Shown here one piece after another: positions 1-6,447 of a stretch of 38,850 nt of DNA; positions within the stretch are counted from its first letter, which is position 1, and each line of letters begins with the position of its first letter. The notes under the pieces are model-generated. The model saw only the letters and a program-made list of their open reading frames with translations, did not search any database and had not been told where the DNA came from. Origin of the DNA: Nitrospirota bacterium (lineage in GTDB: Bacteria; Nitrospirota; Thermodesulfovibrionia; JACRGW01; JBFLZU01); contig JBFLZU010000121.1 of assembly GCA_040756155.1 (NCBI GenBank), positions 1-38,850 of the forward strand. The letters run 5' to 3'. The position numbers and the translations under genes were made by a program.

Positions 1-116
1 AGGTATGTTTGACGACTCGATTTTATGTATAACTGTTATTTTTTATAAACTAAGGACCTCTTTATGAGAAATTGTCAGGTCACCCACAAAAGTTGGATTA
101 ACTTAAGAAGTATTTT

Positions 117-135
117 GGGACAGCCTGGCTGTCCC
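117..135. repeat. Short hairpin, possible terminator or transposon-end hairpin
   Basis: Eight-base arms GGGACAGC and GCTGTCCC surround a 3-nt CTG loop, followed by TATTTT. The hairpin plus T-rich tail has the shape of a rho-independent terminator reading rightward. A GGGACA...TGTCCC hairpin is also the kind of structure recognised by Y1/REP transposases, whose relics occur elsewhere in the window. Apart from this hairpin I see no gene or convincing signal in bases 1-359. Confidence 0.45.
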
Positions 136-359
136 TATTTTCCTACTGATAACTTTCTGGTGCCTTAGAGCCCGTATGGATGTTTGATGCAGATAATGTG
201 ATGCATCGCTTTTAGAAAGACGAGTCAGATTGTTTTGTCAAAGATCAGGTAGAGAATTATCATAGGCTTAAAACAAAAAAACTAAAGGGTTATTTTTGGG
301 TCTTGACACGGTCGCTCTCAATGGATGTTAGCCGAAGTCGCTTGTTTAATTTTGATTCA

Positions 360-1022
360 TTACTTGGCAAGTTCACAATATTTCTCAATCGATTCCATAG
401 TCTTATTGGTATTTTCTAAGAGTGTAGTCGATACTTCCTTTATATTTTGGAAGTTCGCAGTCCCTTTTCTTCCTAAATCGCCAAGATAACTATTCCAATT
501 GTAAGCATCAATAAACCAGTTAAAGAAAGCTGCCTGAAGTTGGGCTAAATTAGCTCTACTACTTTGCAGATCTTGTGGTGGTTTAGTAATAAAATATGCT
601 ATGACATCGGCAATACCAAGACCTCCAAAAACTATTGGCAATAGAGATTCACCCTTGAAAATAGCTAAACCAACTGAAAAAACAATTAGACCGACTCCTA
701 AGTAAAAAGCTACCTTATACATCATCATGGTTGAACGAAAACCTTTATCAATCTGCTCAACTGTATTCCTTAGACCCGACTTAAATTTATCAGCGGTTTC
801 CATCGTTGTTTTAAGTTGATTTGTTAGTAATGTATTTATTTCCGAAGTTTGAATTACCGCATTAATAAGAGGAAGTAAAACTTGTTTCAATTGAAATATT
901 TCATTCGGATCATTTATTCCCTCATTCTGTATAACAACATCTGGATTACTTACAAGGGATTGTAAAAAGGAGACATCGGCAACAGCTCTCCTCACAATAC
1001 TGTAGGCAATTTCGTTACTCAT
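360..1022 (-). CDS. Two-transmembrane protein of unknown function
   Basis: The product has 220 residues and I do not recognise its family with certainty. Residues about 5-45 carry the pattern RRAVAD..FLQ.L..NP, which resembles the short helical segment found in nitrile-hydratase-like RiPP leaders and in some bacterial signalling proteins. Residues about 50-100 look like an amphipathic coiled-coil stretch. Two hydrophobic helices follow at about 103-122 and 126-145, joined by a short KGES loop. The C-terminal part (150-220) is again helical, with an Asn/Trp-rich NWFIDAYNWNSYL segment. The start is well supported by AAGGAGG at 1030-1036, 7 nt before the ATG. The gene stands alone, is AT-rich like the adjoining restriction-modification region, and is probably part of the same accessory island. 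The layout (soluble N-terminal module plus two-helix membrane hairpin) recalls TRADD-N-associated membrane proteins, but that is a guess. Confidence 0.7.
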   Translation of the reverse strand: MSNEIAYSIVRRAVADVSFLQSLVSNPDVVIQNEGINDPNEIFQLKQVLLPLINAVIQTSEINTLLTNQLKTTMETADKFKSGLRNTVEQIDKGFRSTMMMYKVAFYLGVGLIVFSVGLAIFKGESLLPIVFGGLGIADVIAYFITKPPQDLQSSRANLAQLQAAFFNWFIDAYNWNSYLGDLGRKGTANFQNIKEVSTTLLENTNKTMESIEKYCELAK

Positions 1023-1270
1023 TGATTAACCTCCTTCAATCATGCGGATTCAATCTATCTTTTTTATTCTAATAGCGATATTCCAATAACGATTTCCCCA
1101 CCCCTTATCCAGAATTTCGACACTGCCATAAGGAAATGAATTTCGAGCCATTTTCAGAATCACAGTCCAACGTTCTTTTGCTGTTTCACGTTCACTTTTC
1201 ATATAGCCCCAATAGTCTCATATATAGAAATTTGCCCCCAACGGCAAATAACGTTTGTGACACAGACGCA

Positions 1271-1300
1271 AAAATTAAGGGGTCAAAAATTAAGGGGTCA
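1271..1300. repeat. Perfect 15-bp tandem duplication
   Basis: The unit AAAATTAAGGGGTCA is repeated exactly twice, followed by GGTTATGGGCC. The motif TTAAGGGGTCAGG is, from memory, frequent at the downstream end of IS200/IS605-type (Y1, REP-associated) transposon copies, which fits the transposase relic immediately to the right. The rest of the 1023-1590 gap holds this repeat, the relic, and dispersed repeats; no intact gene is visible. Confidence 0.6.
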
Positions 1301-1358
1301 GGTTATGGGCCACCTATTTAAAATAAAACCCTTACTTTGTTATAGCATTCTTGAAATA

Positions 1359-1430
1359 TCAGTTTTTAGCCTCCACATCTTTTATTGCCTCGCTTACTGT
1401 AGTATAGTGAACACCTAAATAATCTGCAAT
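1359..1430 (-). pseudogene. C-terminal relic of a Y1 (REP-associated) transposase
   Basis: Reading leftward from 1430 gives an open segment of 23 codons ending in TGA at 1359-1361. It contains YLGVHYTTVSEAIK, the helix-turn-helix tail typical of REP-associated tyrosine transposases of the IS200 superfamily. There is no start codon: two stop codons lie directly upstream, at 1431-1433 and 1437-1439. The upstream part of the gene is missing and replaced by the dispersed repeat at 1424-1460. The fragment is therefore dead, and marks where a transposon copy has been truncated. Confidence 0.65.
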
Positions 1431-1460
1431 CTACTTCTACTTCGGGGACAGTCCCGATTC
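1424..1460. repeat. 37-bp direct repeat, copy 1 (left of R-M system)
   Basis: This stretch matches 3304-3340 at 35 of 37 positions in the same orientation. It contains the inner palindrome CGGGGACAGTCCCG. The two copies bracket the restriction-modification gene pair. Confidence 0.75.
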
Positions 1461-1479
1461 GGAGCCTGCCCCGAACTGC

Positions 1480-1546
1480 TGAGATTGCGGAGCCTGTTCC
1501 GAGTCTGCCTTGAGATTGCTTCGTCGCTCCACTCCTCGCAATGACA
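1480..1546. repeat. Dispersed GAGATTG/GCAATGACA repeat, copy 1
   Basis: Bases 1480-1502 match 11525-11547 at 22 of 23 positions (core GGAGCCTGTTCCGA, itself containing an inverted repeat). The following GAGATTGCTTCG...CTCCTCGCAATGACA forms the two halves of a loose inverted repeat. This type of intergenic repeat is common in environmental Nitrospirota and deltaproteobacterial genomes; no coding function is apparent. Confidence 0.6.
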
Positions 1547-1590
1547 AGTGAGGGGACTCTGCTTTGCTCCGTCTCCTTTTTCCTCTCTCA

Positions 1591-2346
1591 CTAAAAAATT
1601 AATTCAATATTTTTCCTCTTTGCTGAATTAAATTTCACTATCTTGTCCCATAGGATTTTTCCGTCAGAAGCACAATACTCTTTAGCGAATTCAAGTGTAA
1701 ACTTGTTAATAACCTTTGCATATTCTTCCAAGAATTTTTCATTCTTCTCTTTTGCTCTGTGTCCAAGAGGCTCGATAATTTCTGTATAGAGATTCTCATC
1801 TCCGGAAACAAATGACCAGAATCTCTGACCGCACAACTTTAAATAATCACCCTTGTCAGGATTATCACCAATCCCATAACAACACCCATTTACTGCAACA
1901 ATCTTTGTCAGTGATGTATTAGTTCTTAAAATTCTTTTTGCTTTTTTAAAATTATCCCTCATTCTTGAAACCTGCTGGCTATTTCCCCAATTCGGACCGG
2001 ATTTTATTGTCACAATATATTTGGCATCGCCTTTCTCTAATTCCAAATCGATACCTTCTGCCGATGATTTTCTGCCACCAAATACCCTGCTGCAAATGAA
2101 AATCGCCAATTCTTCAAGAAAACCTCCAAATATGCCTTCTTCTTGCGAAGATAAATGTGCGTCTAATAACGATTTAACCAGATCCGGAGCTGCTACTAAG
2201 TTTTTGGCTTTAAAAAGATAAGGATTCTTTCGTTTTAAAATATCATTCAGCTTTAGATTCAAAAGATTTTCTAAGCGTTTGGTATGAAATGTTTGAATAT
2301 TTGCTTCAATAAAGGAGATTATATCTTTCTTTGTTATTTCAGGCAT
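1591..2346 (-). CDS. Type II restriction endonuclease, PmeII-like
   Basis: Predicted to cut DNA at the site methylated by the adjoining methyltransferase. The 251-residue protein has the arrangement NPYLFKAKN (41-49), SSQEEGIFGGFLEELA (66-81), GIDLEL with Asp100, then YIVTIKSGPNWGNS with Lys115. Asp100 and the I-K115 strand fit a PD-(D/E)xK nuclease core, and the IKSGPNWGNS signature matches what I recall of the PmeII family; recognition specificity cannot be read from sequence. I start at the ATG at 2346, which overlaps the methyltransferase stop codon (ATGCCTGA) and has AGGGCAAGG upstream, instead of the longer frame opening at 2412 that would lie entirely inside the methyltransferase gene. 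It is transcribed after the methyltransferase, the safe order for establishing an R-M system. Low GC suggests recent acquisition. Confidence 0.75.
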   Translation of the reverse strand: MPEITKKDIISFIEANIQTFHTKRLENLLNLKLNDILKRKNPYLFKAKNLVAAPDLVKSLLDAHLSSQEEGIFGGFLEELAIFICSRVFGGRKSSAEGIDLELEKGDAKYIVTIKSGPNWGNSQQVSRMRDNFKKAKRILRTNTSLTKIVAVNGCCYGIGDNPDKGDYLKLCGQRFWSFVSGDENLYTEIIEPLGHRAKEKNEKFLEEYAKVINKFTLEFAKEYCASDGKILWDKIVKFNSAKRKNIELIF

Positions 2347-3187
2347 ACCTTGCCCTCTTTTCTGCAATAAGACATTCGACTTCTGGAATTCTCTCCTGAG
2401 CCATTCTGGCATATTCAGAGATTATTTCGATTCCAACAGAATTTCTTCTTAATTCATAGGCAGCCTCACAAGTAGTTCCCGCTCCCAAAAAAGGATCAAG
2501 AACCCAATCATATTCTCTGGTAAATAATTTTATAAACCAATTCGGCAGAGCTTTAGGAAATGTTGCACTATGATTTTTATTTGAGGTTTCGGTCGGCAAA
2601 TGCAATACATTTGTTGGATAAGCCATCGTTCTACCGATCCAATTAGATATGTTTTTGCCAAAGCCGCTTCCAGCGCGGGAGTTAAATCTTATGATATCAT
2701 TTTTGCCGAGATTTTTTAATCGCTTATTCGCCCAGTCACCCATTGGAATCATGACACTTTCCTGATACATGTTAAAATTTTTCGTTTTGTTAAATTGCAA
2801 ACATCTTTCCCATGAGTCACGGAACCTGTTTGGCCACTTTCCGGGATGGCAATTTTTTTTGTGCCAAATAAATTCCTCAGTCCATAACCAGCCCTGTTTT
2901 CTCATCTCCAAAATTAGTTCAATTACATATGTATGTCTTTCACCGCCAACAACACGTTCTTTTATGTTTAATATAAAAGTACCGCGTGGTTTGAGTACTC
3001 TTAAAAATTGCTCGCTACGGGGTAAAAACCATTTCACATATTTATCCGGTTTAATGCCACCGTAGGTCTTAGTCCTACTGTCAGCATATGGAGGAGATGT
3101 AACAATTAAATCAAAAAAATTATCAGGGAATTCTTTGAGAACATCTAAGCAATCACCAACTCTAATATCTGTTTTTAACTCTTTCAT
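2339..3187 (-). CDS. DNA methyltransferase, beta class (N4-cytosine or N6-adenine), of a type II R-M system
   Basis: Protects host DNA by S-adenosylmethionine-dependent amino-methylation. The 282-residue protein has catalytic motif IV TSPPY at residues 30-34 near the N-terminus and the SAM-binding motif I DPFLGAGTT at about 231-239 near the C-terminus. This order defines the beta group of amino-methyltransferases. TSPPY, as opposed to DPPY, favours N4-methylcytosine, though some N6-adenine enzymes also carry it. A variable target-recognition region lies between. The ATG at 3187 is preceded by GAGGTGA. The stop overlaps the endonuclease start, so the two are translationally coupled and form one operon driven from the promoter at 3252-3280. 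Confidence 0.9.
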   Translation of the reverse strand: MKELKTDIRVGDCLDVLKEFPDNFFDLIVTSPPYADSRTKTYGGIKPDKYVKWFLPRSEQFLRVLKPRGTFILNIKERVVGGERHTYVIELILEMRKQGWLWTEEFIWHKKNCHPGKWPNRFRDSWERCLQFNKTKNFNMYQESVMIPMGDWANKRLKNLGKNDIIRFNSRAGSGFGKNISNWIGRTMAYPTNVLHLPTETSNKNHSATFPKALPNWFIKLFTREYDWVLDPFLGAGTTCEAAYELRRNSVGIEIISEYARMAQERIPEVECLIAEKRARYA

Positions 3188-3245
3188 TACGGCTCACCTC
3201 GCTTGAACATGTTTTTTTCAATTAATAGTTTTCTCGGTTTCAACT

Positions 3246-3280
3246 GATTCAATTGAATCATAGAATAAGCATTTTGTCAA
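3246..3280 (-). promoter_or_regulatory. R-M operon promoter with palindromic operator over the -10
   Basis: On the minus strand TTGACA (3275-3280) is followed after exactly 17 nt by TTCAAT (3252-3257), a sigma70-type promoter for the methyltransferase gene. A perfect 14-bp palindrome GATTCAATTGAATC (3246-3259) covers the -10 box and the base pairs next to it, where a dimeric repressor or the methyltransferase itself could bind. No controller (C) protein gene is visible beside the pair. Confidence 0.5.
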
Positions 3281-3303
3281 GAAAAATTTTAGAGACTTTC
3301 CCA

Positions 3304-3340
3304 CTGCAATCTCCTTCTACTTCGGGAACAGTCCCGATTC
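3304..3340. repeat. 37-bp direct repeat, copy 2 (right of R-M system)
   Basis: Direct repeat of 1424-1460 with two mismatches. Together they flank the 1.6-kb R-M pair. The remaining bases to 3388 show nothing recognisable. Confidence 0.75.
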
Positions 3341-3388
3341 TAATCACCCCCTTGGTGGTCATGTCTTAACCCAATTGTCAAGGACTGA

Positions 3389-3417
3389 TTGACAAAGAGG
3401 GCTTTATGGTTTATCTT
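3389..3417 (+). promoter_or_regulatory. Promoter of the rhomboid gene, start predicted at the ATG
   Basis: TTGACA (3389-3394), 17-nt spacer, TATCTT (3412-3417). The +1 expected 7 nt after the -10 is base 3424, directly before the ATG at 3425, which implies a leaderless or nearly leaderless message. Confidence 0.5.
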
Positions 3418-3424
3418 AAGAGGC

Positions 3425-4075
3425 ATGATACCACTTAAGGACGACAACCCCACAAGACATTTTCCTATACTCACAGTTACATTGATCGCTATAAACGCCG
3501 CCATATATCTCTATCAGATATTTGGTGTTTATAATCCAATGAGGTTTATCTTCACCTATGGGGCTATACCGCAGAAAATCTTCAGCAGTGGTATACCAAT
3601 CTCCTATACCATATTTACCTCTATGTTCCTTCATGGTGGATTGTTTCATGTTGCAGGCAATATGCTTTATCTCTGGATATTTGGAAACAACATAGAGGAC
3701 AGGCTTGGAATCCCGAGGTTTATAGCCTTCTATCTCCTCTGCGGGATCGCTGCTGCATACAGCCATGCGATTTTAAATGCAGACTCTCCGATCCCTATGG
3801 TAGGTGCAAGCGGGGCAATTTCTGGAATTCTCGGTGCCTATATGGTTCTTTTTCCCCGTGCAAGGGTATATACCCTCATCTTTCTTGGCTTTTTTATACA
3901 GATAGTGCGGATTCCTGCTTTAATTGTAATCGGGTTCTGGATTGTTATTCAACTTATAAATGGACTTATAAGCCAAGGAGGTAGTCTCGGTGGTGTTGCC
4001 TGGTTTGCCCACATCGGAGGATTCTTTACAGGGATAGTGCTGATAAAGATCTTTCTGCGCCCAAAAAATTTTTGA
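3425..4075 (+). CDS. Rhomboid family intramembrane serine protease
   Basis: Cleaves transmembrane substrates within the inner membrane. The 216-residue polytopic protein has six or more hydrophobic helices, the catalytic serine in GASGAISG (Ser129), the catalytic histidine in AHIGGF (His196), and the conserved HGGLFHVAGNM loop (70-80) with oxyanion residues His75 and Asn79. I start at ATG 3425, giving MIPLKDDNPT, which matches the usual opening of this subfamily; an upstream in-frame TTG at 3389 falls inside the -35 box. The AAGAGG just before the ATG is too close (1 nt) to serve as a Shine-Dalgarno. The gene precedes the cytochrome operon with only 62 nt between; no functional link is obvious. 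Confidence 0.9.
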   Translation: MIPLKDDNPTRHFPILTVTLIAINAAIYLYQIFGVYNPMRFIFTYGAIPQKIFSSGIPISYTIFTSMFLHGGLFHVAGNMLYLWIFGNNIEDRLGIPRFIAFYLLCGIAAAYSHAILNADSPIPMVGASGAISGILGAYMVLFPRARVYTLIFLGFFIQIVRIPALIVIGFWIVIQLINGLISQGGSLGGVAWFAHIGGFFTGIVLIKIFLRPKNF

Positions 4076-4100
4076 CAATTATGGTTTAATTATGTTAAAA
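4072..4100 (+). promoter_or_regulatory. Possible weak promoter of the cytochrome operon
   Basis: TTGACA at 4072-4077 overlaps the rhomboid stop codon. The best -10 after a 17-nt spacer is TTAAAA (4095-4100), which matches consensus at only three positions. It would give a leader of about 30 nt with a GGGAGG Shine-Dalgarno at 4123-4128. Read-through from the rhomboid gene is the alternative. Confidence 0.3.
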
Positions 4101-4137
4101 AACTACGATTAAAATTAAAGAAGGGAGGAAAGAATGG

Positions 4138-5160
4138 GTGTTTAACCCTTTCAAATGGCTATCTAAACTTTTCAACTGGCTAACTATTCCCTTCAGATGG
4201 CTAAAAGAGGGGATGCCCCTTAAAGGCAAAATAATCATAGCCCTTCTTTTATTAGTCATTATAACCGGAGGTGGTATAGGTGCCTTCAAATTCTACGACT
4301 TTACACAGAATAACCCAAAATTCTGCGTAAGTTGCCATCTCATGAAACCTGCCTTTGCAGCATGGGAAAAAAGTGAACACAAAGGTTTAAACTGCCATGA
4401 TTGTCATCACCTCTCAATACCAGAGCAGAATAGGCTCTTAGTAAACTTTATCCTGTATAGACCTACTAAGGTGCCTGAGAGGCATGGAAAGATTATCGTC
4501 CCATGGAAGTATTGTGTAAACTGCCACTGGGAAAGGGATGGGCGTTTTCCTGATGCCTATATGATAAATAGATCCCGTATCCATGCAAAGCATTTCTTTA
4601 TAGAAAAACTTGAGTGTTCCAAGTGTCATGGATATATCTTACATACATTCACTCCTGAAGAGCGATTCTGCGTGATGTGTCATAAAAAGAGAGAGGTTCA
4701 TGGCACAGGTATGGAACAGCTTGCCTGTTTGAACTGCCATACAGATAGAACCGTAGACCTAAAACCTGGAAGGAAGAAATGTCTCTTCTGTCATGGCGAA
4801 GAAAAGATCAGGAAAGAACTTATTGCCGATGCAACCATTGATGTCAGGTATTTCCGTCCTGATAAAGATACTATTGCAAAGGCAATAAAGATAGATGTTC
4901 TACCTGATGCACCGATGCAATTTTACTGTTATGAATGTCATAAACCTCATAAAACCGTGAGACCTGATTGGGGACATTGTCTGGATTGCCATAAGGTCAT
5001 ACCTGATGTTGGAAAACATAACCTCCATATCAAGGTTGTCGGAATGAAGTGCAGTGAATGCCATAAACCACATGGCTGGAGGGTTAAAGAAGAGCAGGCA
5101 AAGAAGGATTGTGTAAAGTGCCATGAATATAGAGACCCAAAGAAGTTTATCGGCTCGTGA
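4138..5160 (+). CDS. Membrane-anchored undecaheme cytochrome c with NapC/NirT-like N-terminus
   Basis: Predicted periplasmic electron-transfer protein of 340 residues. It carries eleven CxxCH heme-binding motifs, the first at residues 63-67 and the second at 86-90. An N-terminal amphipathic stretch (1-28) is followed by one transmembrane helix (30-51) that acts as uncleaved signal anchor. The segment around the first two hemes (FCVSCHLM...W..SEH...CHDCH) resembles quinol-oxidising NapC/NrfH proteins, so it may take electrons from or give them to the quinone pool. The start is GTG at 4138; an ATG at 4134 with better Shine-Dalgarno spacing opens a different frame that stops after three codons. 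It heads a four-gene operon with a tetraheme cytochrome, an FeS protein and an NrfD subunit. Confidence 0.9.
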   Translation: MFNPFKWLSKLFNWLTIPFRWLKEGMPLKGKIIIALLLLVIITGGGIGAFKFYDFTQNNPKFCVSCHLMKPAFAAWEKSEHKGLNCHDCHHLSIPEQNRLLVNFILYRPTKVPERHGKIIVPWKYCVNCHWERDGRFPDAYMINRSRIHAKHFFIEKLECSKCHGYILHTFTPEERFCVMCHKKREVHGTGMEQLACLNCHTDRTVDLKPGRKKCLFCHGEEKIRKELIADATIDVRYFRPDKDTIAKAIKIDVLPDAPMQFYCYECHKPHKTVRPDWGHCLDCHKVIPDVGKHNLHIKVVGMKCSECHKPHGWRVKEEQAKKDCVKCHEYRDPKKFIGS

Positions 5161-5175
5161 GCATTTTAAAAGGTT

Positions 5176-5661
5176 ATGAAAAATCATGTTATCAGGCCTT
5201 TATTTGTAGTTGTTGGACTGGTTGCCCTTATCCTTATTATCAGGGTCTTCGTTGTCCCTAAGGATTTTGGTGTCCATGAACGAGGTTATATGTTTGGCTG
5301 GTATAGAAAAAGTAACGAAGGGGATTGGAAAACCTTCAAAATCAAATATCAGACAAGTGAATACTGTAAGGATTGCCACTCCGAACAGTATAAAAAGATT
5401 ATAAACTCAAAACACGCAAAGGTTCAATGTGAGAACTGTCACGGACCTGCGGCAGATCATCCAGAAAAACCAGAGAAACTAAGTATTGGCAGAAGCAGGG
5501 AATTATGCTTGAGATGTCACGCATATCTGCCTTATAGGCCTTCGGTCTATGCCCAGCTTCCTGGCGTCCCTATAACCTTAAAGATGCAGGACCCTAATGT
5601 CCATAACCCGGGTATAGAATGTGTGACATGCCATAGCACCCATGAGGCGTCATTGAAATAA
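5176..5661 (+). CDS. Membrane-anchored tetraheme cytochrome c
   Basis: A 161-residue periplasmic cytochrome with one N-terminal transmembrane anchor (about 7-25) and four CxxCH motifs at Cys64, Cys85, Cys111 and Cys149. Additional histidines near the motifs (His80, His94, His143, His156) could be distal heme ligands. It starts 15 nt after the undecaheme gene and ends 11 nt before the FeS gene. With its neighbour it brings the predicted heme count of the operon to fifteen. Likely relays electrons between the large cytochrome and a soluble partner; direction unknown. Confidence 0.88.
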   Translation: MKNHVIRPLFVVVGLVALILIIRVFVVPKDFGVHERGYMFGWYRKSNEGDWKTFKIKYQTSEYCKDCHSEQYKKIINSKHAKVQCENCHGPAADHPEKPEKLSIGRSRELCLRCHAYLPYRPSVYAQLPGVPITLKMQDPNVHNPGIECVTCHSTHEASLK

Positions 5662-5672
5662 GGAGCTTAACC

Positions 5673-6443
5673 ATGGATTGCGACAGGAGAGAATTTCTGA
5701 AAGTAGGTTTTAAAACCCTCCTTGCTACAGGAGTTTCTATTGGTGCCTTTGAATTACTCAAGCCGGAGGTGCTCGCAGCTTTAAATAAAGAGAAGGGGCT
5801 GAGGTGGGTATTTGTTGTGGATACCACAAAATGTGTAGGATGCGGGATGTGTGTTAGAGCATGCAAACTCGAAAATGAGGTTCCTTACGAGACAAATGTA
5901 TCAAGAACCTGGGTCGAAAGATATGTTATGACAAAGGATGGAAAGATTCTTGTAGACTCCCCTAAAGCAGCAAGGGATGGTTTTATTAAGAACGACCCGA
6001 TGGGTGTAACGGTCAAAAAAGAAGATATTGATAAGGCATTTTTTGTTCCAAAACTCTGTAACCAGTGTGAGGCACCCCCATGTGTCCAGGTCTGCCCTGT
6101 AGGTGCGACATACCAGGCACCAGATGGAGTCGTTCTTGTGGACAGGACATGGTGTATAGGATGCGGATACTGCATTATGGCATGTCCCTATGGTGTAAGA
6201 TTCTTTCATCCTTTATATAGGGTGGCTGAAAAATGTAATTTCTGTTACCACAGGATAAATAAAGGCATGAAGACTGCCTGCGTGGATGCCTGTGCCTTCG
6301 GAGCAAGACAGATTGGAAATATAAAAGACCTTGAGGACCCAGTAGCAAGGATTATCAAGACCGAGAGAACCGCTGTGTTGAAAGAAGAGTTCGGGACGAA
6401 ACCCCATGTTTTTTATATTGGTCTTGATTCCATAGTGAGGTGA
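5673..6443 (+). CDS. Periplasmic 4x[4Fe-4S] ferredoxin subunit with Tat signal (HybA/DsrO/PsrB-like)
   Basis: Electron-transfer subunit of a quinone-linked membrane complex. The 256-residue protein opens with a twin-arginine motif DRREFLK (4-10) and hydrophobic helix, so the folded protein should sit on the periplasmic side. Four cysteine clusters follow: CVGCGMCVRAC (54-64), CNQCEAPPCVQVCP, CIGCGYCIMACP, and the split group CNFC...CVDAC, the pattern of the DMSO-reductase beta-subunit family with four [4Fe-4S] clusters. AAGGAG overlaps the end of the upstream gene and precedes ATG 5673. The downstream NrfD gene starts 4 nt later. Cytochrome plus FeS plus NrfD is the architecture of Qrc, Hmc, Nhc, Ohc and ACIII complexes. 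Confidence 0.92.
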   Translation: MDCDRREFLKVGFKTLLATGVSIGAFELLKPEVLAALNKEKGLRWVFVVDTTKCVGCGMCVRACKLENEVPYETNVSRTWVERYVMTKDGKILVDSPKAARDGFIKNDPMGVTVKKEDIDKAFFVPKLCNQCEAPPCVQVCPVGATYQAPDGVVLVDRTWCIGCGYCIMACPYGVRFFHPLYRVAEKCNFCYHRINKGMKTACVDACAFGARQIGNIKDLEDPVARIIKTERTAVLKEEFGTKPHVFYIGLDSIVR

Positions 6444-6447
6444 CAGT

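Noticed and set aside
301-331. TTGACA at 303-308 as a promoter
   Set aside because: The sequence 17 nt downstream (TGTTAG) is a poor -10 and no plus-strand gene follows.
1136-1321. Open frame of 61 codons on the plus strand
   Set aside because: It runs through the tandem duplication and the transposon end, has no Shine-Dalgarno and no protein-like composition; treated as chance.
1424-3340. The two 37-bp repeats as a CRISPR or phage attachment pair
   Set aside because: Only two copies with no spacers, and no integrase or tRNA beside them; simple dispersed repeat is sufficient.
4061-4080. CCCAAAAAATTTTTG at the rhomboid stop as a sixth palindrome copy or a terminator
   Set aside because: The arms lack the four-C/four-G ends and loop of the family, and there is no GC stem for a terminator; it is an A/T run overlapping the next -35 box.
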